NCBI GenBank assembly: GCA_030018895.1
Contig: JASEHM010000021.1
Coordinates: 1-9,145 of the forward strand
Direction of reading: 5' to 3'
Length of the DNA stretch: 9,145 nucleotides
Source of the DNA: Candidatus Omnitrophota bacterium
GTDB taxonomy: Bacteria > Omnitrophota > Gorgyraeia > Gygaellales > Profunditerraquicolaceae
Shown here: positions 3,987 to 9,145 of the stretch, piece after piece
Position numbering within the stretch: position 1 is the stretch's first letter
Layout: each line of letters starts with the position of its first letter
Made by a program: the position numbers and the translations under genes
Notes under the pieces: generated by a model
Databases searched by the model: none
The model's input: only the letters and a program-made list of their open reading frames with translations
Told to the model about the DNA's origin: nothing

Positions 3987-6866
3987 TTAATTATTACCCA
4001 GCGCCTTCTTCAAAAACTGCCCTGTATAAGACTCATCTTCCTTAATCAATCCTTCAGGGTCTGACGAAGCCACTAACTCTCCCCCTTTATCTCCGCCTTC
4101 AGGGCCCAAATCAATTATATAATCTGCGCACTTTATCACTTCCAGATTATGCTCAATCACCACTACCGTATTAGATTTATCCACCAGCCTCTGAAGCACA
4201 GAAAGAAGCTTTGAAACATCAGCAAAATGCAGGCCCGTAGTTGGCTCATCTAAAAGATACAAAATACCTCCGCTTGGATATTTGGCCTGGCTAATCTTAT
4301 CTGAATTTATGCTAAACTTAGCTCGCATAAATTCAGCCGGCCTGCATAGTTCAGCTGAAAGCTTAATACGCTGCGCCTCTCCGCCGGATAAGGTAGTAGC
4401 AGCCTGGCCAAGCTGTATATAACCCAAACCCACATCATTAAGATAATTCAATATATTTTTTATTTTTGGGATATTTGAGAATAATTCTATTGCTTCCTCT
4501 ATAGTCATCTCCAAAACATCCGCAATAGACCTGCCTTTATATTTTACCTCTAAGGTAGCCTCATTAAACCTTAAACCTTTACAGACATCGCACCTGACGT
4601 ATACTGCAGGCAAAAAATGCATTTCAATTTTTTTTATACCACTGCCTAAACATGCTTCGCAACGGCCCCCTTTGACATTAAAAGAAAACCTTCCAGGCTT
4701 ATATCCTGCTATGCGCGCCTGAGGAAGGCTGCTAAATAAATTCCTTATGTGATCAAAAACACCGGTATATGTAGCAGGGTTTGAGCGGGGTGTTCTGCCT
4801 ATAGGAGACTGATCAACTATAATAACCTTATTAATATATTCTATTCCGTTAATTCTTTTATAAAGGCCAGGCCTTTCTTTTGACTTATAAAGCCTCCTAG
4901 AGAGCGCCCTGTATAATATATCATTAATTAATGTCGACTTACCTGAGCCAGATACTCCTGTAACGCAAATAAAGGTGCCTAAAGGAAATCGGACATCTAT
5001 GTTTTTCAGATTATGCTCTCTTGCTCCTATTACCTCTAAAACCTTTCTGCCTTCCAGTCCCCTTCTTTTCTTTGGTATATCAATTTTTAACTCTTTGCGC
5101 AGATATTTAGCAGTAAGGGAATACGGATCTTTTAATAAATCTTCTCCATTACCGGAAAAGATTGCCTCTCCGCCATGCCTGCCTGCGCCCGGGCCTAAAT
5201 CTACCACAAAATCAGCCCTACGTATAGTAGATTCGTCATGCTCTACAACTATTAAGGTGTTACCTAAATCCCGCAGGCAGGTAAGCGTAGAAAGTAACTT
5301 CTGATTATCCCTCTGATGCAGCCCGATAGAAGGTTCATCTAAAACATACAATACCCCAACCAGCCTTGAGCCAACCTGAGTTGCTAAACGTATTCTTTGC
5401 GCCTCTCCTCCGGAAAGCGTAAAACTCTTTCTGTCCAAGGTAAGATAATCTAAACCAACATCAACACAAAATTGCAGCCTCATAATAATCTCTTTTAAAA
5501 CCTGCTGGGTGATTATTTTAAGCGAAGGCGTTAATTCCAGGTTTTTAAAGAAATGCAGCGCCTCCTTAATAGGCATCTGAACCACATCCCATATATTTTT
5601 ATTATTAACCTTAACCGCTAAACTCTCTTTTTTTAATCTCGCTCCTTTGCAAACAGGACAAGGAAGGCTTAACATAAGCCTGGATATCTCTTCTTTAAGA
5701 TAATCGCTGTCTGTTTGGTAAAAAAGCCGTTTGAGATGCGGGATAATACCCTCAAAAGATATGCCCTCAGCCCCTGCCTCTGTCCCGTAAAGTATGCTTT
5801 TCTGAATAACCTTACTTAATTTCTTAAATGGCATATCCAGATCAAACCCTAGAGAGTAAGAGAGCTCTCTAATTAAGCGGCGATAATAAAGGATGTATCC
5901 CCGGCCGCCTTTTTTCCAGGGCGCAAGCGCCCCCTCATTTATAGATTTATTTTTATCAGGAACCACTAATTCCGAATCAAACTCAAGTTTTGTGCCCAAA
6001 CCCTTACACTCAGAACAGGCGCCATAAGGAGAGTTAAAAGAAAAGATACGCGGCTCAATCTCTGCATAACTTATACCGCATTCTGCGCAAGCATACTGCT
6101 CGCTAAATATTATATCCACTAAACTACTGGGCGAATTAACAGGCAAGCCGGCTGATTGACTTACTATAACAACGCCTTTTCCTATTTTAAGCGCTGTTTC
6201 TACTGAATCCGTAAGCCGTTTTTTTATCTTAAAGCTAGTAATCAACCTGTCTACTACTATCTCTATATTATGAATTTCATATCTAGCTAATTTTATTTCT
6301 TCTGAAACCTCATAAATCCTGCCATCAACGCGAATGCGCACAAAACCTGCTTTTTGAATCTGGGAAAATACATCTTTATGCTCACCCTTTCTTCCCTTGA
6401 TAAACGGAGCTAAAACCTGTATTTCTGTATCAGGAGGCAGGCCCATTATCTTTTCTATTATTTCCTGCGGGCTCTGCCTTAGTATTGGTTTTAGGCATTT
6501 ATAACAATAGACAACACCTGCGCGGCTAAAAAAAAGCCTTAAATAATCATAAATTTCTGTCTGGGTTGCTACAGTAGAACGAGGGCTTGCCCCTGAGCTC
6601 TTTTGCTCAATAGCTATTGCCGGAGATAAACCTGTAATATATTCAACATCAGGCTTTTCTAATTGTTCCAAAAACTGACGGGCATAACTGGAAAGGCTTT
6701 CTACAAAACGGCGCTGGCTCTCTGCGTATATAGTATCAAAAGCAAGGCTTGATTTACCTGAACCGGATAAACCAGTAACCACGATAAGTTTATTACGCGG
6801 AAGCTTAAGATTTACATCTTTAAGATTGTGCTCTTTTGCGCCCTTTATAACAATCGCATCTTCCAT
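3987..6866 (-). CDS. uvrA: Excinuclease ABC subunit A (UvrA)
   Basis: Damage-recognition ATPase of nucleotide-excision repair; it loads UvrB at DNA lesions in the cytoplasm. All hallmarks of the tandem ABC architecture are present: Walker A1 GLSGSGKSS (32-40), zinc cysteines C260/C263/C284/C287, signature LSGGEAQ (484-490), Walker B1 VLYVLDEP (505-512), Walker A2 GVSGSGKST (637-645), second zinc cysteines C736/C739/C759/C762, signature LSGGEAQ (826-832) and Walker B2 ILYLLDEP (868-875). Extra CxxC pairs occur at C121/C124 and C403/C406. At 959 residues it is slightly longer than the usual 940 or so; the excess is a roughly 20-residue insertion (844-863) between the second signature and Walker B. 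The ATG start fits the standard UvrA N-terminus, but no SD is visible: a palindromic repeat abuts the start. Genes on both sides are co-directional but functionally unrelated. Confidence 0.98.
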   Translation of the reverse strand: MEDAIVIKGAKEHNLKDVNLKLPRNKLIVVTGLSGSGKSSLAFDTIYAESQRRFVESLSSYARQFLEQLEKPDVEYITGLSPAIAIEQKSSGASPRSTVATQTEIYDYLRLFFSRAGVVYCYKCLKPILRQSPQEIIEKIMGLPPDTEIQVLAPFIKGRKGEHKDVFSQIQKAGFVRIRVDGRIYEVSEEIKLARYEIHNIEIVVDRLITSFKIKKRLTDSVETALKIGKGVVIVSQSAGLPVNSPSSLVDIIFSEQYACAECGISYAEIEPRIFSFNSPYGACSECKGLGTKLEFDSELVVPDKNKSINEGALAPWKKGGRGYILYYRRLIRELSYSLGFDLDMPFKKLSKVIQKSILYGTEAGAEGISFEGIIPHLKRLFYQTDSDYLKEEISRLMLSLPCPVCKGARLKKESLAVKVNNKNIWDVVQMPIKEALHFFKNLELTPSLKIITQQVLKEIIMRLQFCVDVGLDYLTLDRKSFTLSGGEAQRIRLATQVGSRLVGVLYVLDEPSIGLHQRDNQKLLSTLTCLRDLGNTLIVVEHDESTIRRADFVVDLGPGAGRHGGEAIFSGNGEDLLKDPYSLTAKYLRKELKIDIPKKRRGLEGRKVLEVIGAREHNLKNIDVRFPLGTFICVTGVSGSGKSTLINDILYRALSRRLYKSKERPGLYKRINGIEYINKVIIVDQSPIGRTPRSNPATYTGVFDHIRNLFSSLPQARIAGYKPGRFSFNVKGGRCEACLGSGIKKIEMHFLPAVYVRCDVCKGLRFNEATLEVKYKGRSIADVLEMTIEEAIELFSNIPKIKNILNYLNDVGLGYIQLGQAATTLSGGEAQRIKLSAELCRPAEFMRAKFSINSDKISQAKYPSGGILYLLDEPTTGLHFADVSKLLSVLQRLVDKSNTVVVIEHNLEVIKCADYIIDLGPEGGDKGGELVASSDPEGLIKEDESYTGQFLKKALGNN
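4278..4337. repeat. In-frame palindromic insertion inside uvrA
   Basis: In E. coli UvrA about 15 residues separate the second LSGGEAQR from LYIL; here there are 35. The extra 20 codons (about residues 844-863, AEFMRAKFSINSDKISQAKY) contain a perfect 12-bp inverted repeat: CTGAATTTATGC (4301-4312) and GCATAAATTCAG (4325-4336) with a 12-nt loop. An in-frame palindromic element in a conserved gene resembles Rickettsia palindromic elements in principle, though no homology to them is claimed. Exact borders are uncertain by a few codons. Confidence 0.65.
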
Positions 6867-6873
6867 AAAAAAT

Positions 6874-6940
6874 AGTAAGTAGAGGGCAGAGAATAGAGAG
6901 AGAACGGGGAAATTACAACTCTCTCTGCTCTCTACTTACT
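6874..6940. repeat. ACTCTCTAC-type palindromic repeat upstream of uvrA
   Basis: AGTAAGTAGAG (6874-6884) pairs perfectly with CTCTACTTACT (6930-6940), and the stem extends inward with a few mismatches through GCAGAGA and AGAGAG against CTCTCTCTGC. Further CTCTAC units continue to about 6958. This purine-on-one-strand palindrome occupies most of the 107 bp between the small gene and uvrA and ends 7 nt before the uvrA start codon, in place of a normal SD-containing leader. Confidence 0.7.
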
Positions 6941-6973
6941 ACTCTCTACCCTCTACTTTCTTTTTGCCAAAAA

Positions 6974-7213
6974 CTATTTCTTTTTTTTCTTTCCGCCTCT
7001 TTTCATTTTAGCGCGGGAAACATCGCCTTTTTTATCCAAGAAATAAAGGTAACCTTCTTCTCTCTTGATACCGCATTTGGCTACTTTCTTAGGACTGCCG
7101 CCTTTTTTCTTGCCCCTTGCCATTTTAGCACAAGAAACATCTCCTTGCTTGTCAACATAATAGAGATAACCTTTTTCTCTCTTGATACCTAACTTCGCTA
7201 CGGTTTCTGCCAT
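6974..7213 (-). CDS. Small basic protein with a duplicated GIKRE-GYLY motif
   Basis: A 79-residue protein made of two near-identical units, about residues 5-37 and 44-76: VAKLGIKREKGYLYYVDKQGD and VAKCGIKREEGYLYFLDKKGD, each followed by VSxAKM and a lysine/glycine-rich linker. The protein ends in a run of lysines and is strongly basic. Each unit looks like a small beta-hairpin domain, so a nucleic-acid or ribosome contact is possible, but that is inference only. I recall similar short proteins in uncultured bacterial genomes but cannot name a characterised family. The start is secure: a perfect AAGGAGGTGA lies 7 nt upstream, suggesting high translation. There is no signal peptide or membrane segment. 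The gene follows nadX after a 60-bp gap and precedes uvrA. Confidence 0.85.
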   Translation of the reverse strand: MAETVAKLGIKREKGYLYYVDKQGDVSCAKMARGKKKGGSPKKVAKCGIKREEGYLYFLDKKGDVSRAKMKRGGKKKKK

Positions 7214-7220
7214 TTTTCTT

Positions 7221-7230
7221 TCACCTCCTT
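7221..7230 (-). promoter_or_regulatory. Consensus ribosome binding site of the small basic protein
   Basis: The minus strand reads AAGGAGGTGA, fully complementary to the 16S anti-SD tail, with a 7-nt spacer to the ATG at 7211-7213. It is the strongest translation signal in the window. Confidence 0.9.
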
Positions 7231-7236
7231 TCGTAT

Positions 7237-7262
7237 TTTATATTTTTATGATGCCTTGCCAA
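7237..7262 (-). promoter_or_regulatory. Possible promoter of the small basic protein
   Basis: On the minus strand TTGGCA (7257-7262) and TATAAA (7237-7242) lie in the 60-bp gap after nadX, just ahead of the SD. Their 14-nt spacing is shorter than the usual 16-18, so this is a weak candidate. It would let the small gene be expressed apart from panC-nadX. Confidence 0.3.
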
Positions 7263-7273
7263 TGAAACGTATT

Positions 7274-8095
7274 TTAAGTCCCGATCTTAACCGGCTCTAA
7301 AATCTGCCTTAAGACTGCGATAGCGGATAAAACCGCCAAAAAGCTCGTCTTAGGATTATCCGGATGCAAAATATTTTCTGTACGGCTAAATATCCTTCCT
7401 GCCTCTGAATCTAACTGAATTTCATGGATATTCCTTTTTACAAAAGGAGAAGCAATAATCTTTACCCGTGTCTTATCTATACCTATCCCTGCCATACTTA
7501 AGACCGCAGCCACATTTATATTCTGAGGAAAATACTTTACTGCCTGTTTGGCTGAACCAAAAAACAAAACTTTATCTTCTTTAAGTTTATTCAAATTTAT
7601 TTTTTGCTTTTGGACATACTCTACACCTCTAAAAGAAACCGGATTCTTATACGTAGTAAGGATTACTCTCTTGACCTTAGCTATGCTAGCTGCCTTTACT
7701 GCATCAATACCGCAAAGGGCGCCGCTAGGGATATAGACTCCTACCTTATGCTTTTGAGCCAACATAGAAATTTCTTTTACGTGAGCAGCTACTCCACCCA
7801 CACTCATAATCATAAGCGCCTTAGCCCCTGCTAAAACCTCCTTAGCAATTTCCCAAGAAGCATCGCTAGAAGCAGCCTCAATTACCAAATCTGACCTTTT
7901 GATTAACTCTTTTAACCCAAAGACTGCTAAACTTTTATTTTTAGAAAATATTTCGGATAATCTCCTTGACCTTTGAATATCAATATCATAAAACGCAACT
8001 AATTTGGCGCGTTTGGAAAAATCTCTGGCAATTGACCTTGCTAAAGAACCCCCTATTGCCCCGCAGCCCACTATCCCGATTCGTAATTTAGACAT
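7274..8095 (-). CDS. nadX: L-aspartate dehydrogenase (NadX type)
   Basis: Predicted NAD(P)-dependent L-aspartate dehydrogenase (EC 1.4.1.21), which interconverts aspartate and iminoaspartate/oxaloacetate; in NAD synthesis it can replace aspartate oxidase. The N-terminus MSKLRIGIVGCGAIGG is a Rossmann nucleotide-binding loop (GxGxxG at 10-15). Family motifs follow: PSGALCG (123-129), NINVAA (192-197), NIHEI (222-226, with the conserved catalytic histidine) and NPKTS (247-251). Length 273 is normal. The frame is open upstream to a TTG at 8126-8128, but the ATG at 8093-8095 is preferred because it begins directly before the first beta strand. That ATG overlaps the panC stop by 8 bp (ATGTCTAA) and has no close SD, pointing to translational coupling. 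Pairing with panC is consistent with aspartate metabolism feeding cofactor synthesis; a supply role toward beta-alanine would be inference. Confidence 0.87.
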   Translation of the reverse strand: MSKLRIGIVGCGAIGGSLARSIARDFSKRAKLVAFYDIDIQRSRRLSEIFSKNKSLAVFGLKELIKRSDLVIEAASSDASWEIAKEVLAGAKALMIMSVGGVAAHVKEISMLAQKHKVGVYIPSGALCGIDAVKAASIAKVKRVILTTYKNPVSFRGVEYVQKQKINLNKLKEDKVLFFGSAKQAVKYFPQNINVAAVLSMAGIGIDKTRVKIIASPFVKRNIHEIQLDSEAGRIFSRTENILHPDNPKTSFLAVLSAIAVLRQILEPVKIGT

Positions 8096-8948
8096 AAAAT
8101 TGCGGAAACGAAACCTCGGCATTATCAATCAGCCTGGTTTTTCCAATCCAAACTGCCAAAACAATCAGGCAATTATCAACTACAACCTTAATGGACTTAA
8201 GCGTATCTGAATCAACTATAGATATATAATCTATTTTTGCTGTCCTTTTTGTATTTATTAACCGCCTCATTAAAGATAAGATTTTCTGCGTATCTTTTAC
8301 GCCTGTATTTATTAAATTCCTGGCAGCGCCTAAGGCCTGCGATAAAACCAAGGCATCTTTTCTTTCCTCTTTACTTAAATAAAGATTCCTTGAGCTTAAA
8401 GCTAAACCATTATGTTGACGAATAATAGGCATAATCTTTATCTTAACCGGCACATTCAAATCCTTAACCATCTTTTTTATTATTATTGCCTGCTGTATAT
8501 CTTTTGCCCCAAAATAAACAATATCCGGCTGTAAAATATTAAAAAGTTTTAAGACTACGGTTGTCACTCCCCTGAAATGGCCGCTCCGGAATTTACCGCA
8601 AAGCTGATTACTTAATTCTTCTACCGTAACAAACGTTTTAAACCCTTCAGGATACATCTGATTTGTTTTTGGTAAAAAAATAAAATCTACGCCTTGTTTA
8701 CGGCATAAATTTAAATCATTTTTTATGGGCCTGGGGTATTGCTTAAAATCTTCTTTAAGCCCGAATTGAACAGGATTAACAAAAATACTCACTATACAAA
8801 TATCGTTTTCTTTTCGCGCCTGACGGATAAGCGTTAGGTGCCCTTCATGCAATGCCCCCATTGTTGGAACAAAGCCAATGGTTTTTCTCTGAAGGTGCGC
8901 CTTCTTAGAACAATTGAGCATTTCCTGAATATTACGAATAGTTCTCAT
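8088..8948 (-). CDS. panC: Pantothenate synthetase (pantoate--beta-alanine ligase)
   Basis: Catalyses ATP-dependent joining of pantoate and beta-alanine to pantothenate (EC 6.3.2.1), leading to coenzyme A; cytoplasmic. At 286 residues it is full length. Visible motifs are PTMGALHEGH (28-37, the HIGH-like ATP site), FVNPVQF (57-63), GKFRSGHFRGV (118-128), YFGAKDIQQ (145-153) and the KMSKS-like GLALSSRN (181-188). The C-terminal domain from about 190 onward is intact. The ATG at 8946-8948 is preceded by AAGGT with 6-nt spacing. Its last codons overlap the nadX start. No panB or panD is present in the window. The region upstream is filled by palindromic repeats and a mobile-element end, and no clear promoter was found there. 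Confidence 0.97.
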   Translation of the reverse strand: MRTIRNIQEMLNCSKKAHLQRKTIGFVPTMGALHEGHLTLIRQARKENDICIVSIFVNPVQFGLKEDFKQYPRPIKNDLNLCRKQGVDFIFLPKTNQMYPEGFKTFVTVEELSNQLCGKFRSGHFRGVTTVVLKLFNILQPDIVYFGAKDIQQAIIIKKMVKDLNVPVKIKIMPIIRQHNGLALSSRNLYLSKEERKDALVLSQALGAARNLINTGVKDTQKILSLMRRLINTKRTAKIDYISIVDSDTLKSIKVVVDNCLIVLAVWIGKTRLIDNAEVSFPQFYV

Positions 8949-8954
8949 ATTATT

Positions 8955-8959
8955 ACCTT
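8955..8959 (-). promoter_or_regulatory. Ribosome binding site of panC
   Basis: AAGGT on the minus strand, 6 nt before the panC ATG. It is a moderate SD and supports the chosen start. Confidence 0.6.
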
Positions 8960-8976
8960 ATCAACTAAATAAAACT

Positions 8977-9075
8977 CGAATGAACGCGGATTTATTGCGA
9001 ATAAACGCGAATGAATCCAAATTAGCGTTTATTCGTTTAAAATTAGCGTTTATTCGCGTTAAAGTGTTCATTCGC
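8977..9075. repeat. TTCATTCGCG/CGTTTATTCG palindromic repeat cluster
   Basis: Short units such as CGAATAAACGCGAATGAA (8998-9015) recur in both orientations. AAATTAGCGTTTATTCG occurs twice in direct orientation (9019-9035 and 9040-9056, 21-bp period). GCGAATAAACG (8997-9007) is inverted at 9047-9057 as CGTTTATTCGC. The cluster occupies most of the leader upstream of panC. It resembles dispersed low-complexity repeats rather than a protein-binding array: the units are irregular in spacing and orientation. Confidence 0.65.
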
Positions 9076-9092
9076 ATTTTTATAGACAACAA

Positions 9093-9145
9093 CACTCGTG
9101 TCCAAATTAGACGTTACTTATCGACGCGAAATGTATTTTGAGATA
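9093..9145. mobile_element. MITE-like element, copy C (left end only)
   Basis: Begins with the perfect 18-bp terminus CACTCGTGTCCAAATTAG (9093-9110) and continues to the window end with the same left arm as copy B. The 53 visible bases match 3812-3864 with two differences, both A in B and G in C. The core and right end lie outside the window. The 9 bp before it, AGACAACAA (9084-9092), is the expected target duplication. Confidence 0.85.

Noticed and set aside
4975..5304. Plus-strand frames inside uvrA, nadX and panC (also 7548-7834, 8004-8210, 8237-8425)
   Set aside because: They are antisense to well supported genes, show no recognisable domains, and are typical shadow frames.
8096..8128. 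Upstream TTG start for nadX adding 11 residues
   Set aside because: It would overlap panC by 41 bp, adds a basic tail before the Rossmann strand not expected in the family, and the ATG at 8093-8095 gives the standard N-terminus.
8977..9075. CRISPR array or operator array upstream of panC
   Set aside because: Units are short, irregular and in both orientations; there is no constant repeat with unique spacers of uniform length.
9079..9107. Outward promoter from the element C end toward panC (TTTGGA and TATAAA)
   Set aside because: The -35 matches only 3 of 6 positions and the corresponding arrangement is not conserved at the end of copy A, so a conserved outward promoter is not supported.

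Overview
The window carries six genes, all on the minus strand, so transcription runs from high to low coordinates: panC, an L-aspartate dehydrogenase (nadX type), a small lysine-rich duplicated protein, uvrA, a large exported TPR protein and a MotA/TolQ/ExbB proton channel. Base composition is AT-rich and several genes have good Shine-Dalgarno (SD) sites. An exported TPR protein next to an ExbB/TolQ homologue suggests a Gram-negative cell envelope. The gene types, the small GIKRE...GYLY protein and the many palindromic intergenic repeats remind me of uncultured lineages such as Candidatus Omnitrophota (PVC group). That placement is inferred from recall, not proven by the sequence.

Layout from right to left in transcription order: a partial mobile element (9093-9145) and a TTCATTCGCG-type palindromic repeat (about 8977-9075) precede panC. 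panC overlaps nadX by 8 bp (ATGTCTAA), so the two are probably translationally coupled. Next is the 79-aa protein with a perfect SD, then an ACTCTCTAC-type palindrome just upstream of uvrA. uvrA is complete but carries a roughly 20-codon in-frame palindromic insertion in its second ABC domain. The 426-bp gap between uvrA and the TPR gene is filled by two non-autonomous elements and a third repeat that encodes the TPR protein's start and signal-peptide core. The 355-bp gap between the TPR gene and exbB is mostly one 254-bp element inserted at the exbB promoter.

The most unusual content is the repeat system. Three copies of one MITE-like element (724-977, 3812-3972, 9093 to the window end) share 18-bp terminal inverted repeats based on CACTCGTGTCCAAATTAG. 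The two complete copies are flanked by 9-bp target duplications (ATTATATCT and AGTCAATAG). A fourth element (3596-3758) has different 13-bp termini and a 7-of-8 duplication. All complete elements enclose different cores of one format, GTC-hairpin ... hairpin-GAC, resembling paired REP/BIME hairpins. Subtracting the elements and duplications leaves gaps of about 85 and 92 bp, so these insertions largely rebuilt the leader regions of the TPR and exbB genes.

Functionally, panC and nadX both relate to aspartate-derived cofactors (pantothenate and NAD), uvrA is nucleotide-excision repair, and TPR plus ExbB look like part of a proton-motive-force-driven envelope complex whose ExbD/TolR partner would lie beyond the left edge. 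No tRNA, rRNA, CRISPR array or convincing intrinsic terminator was found.
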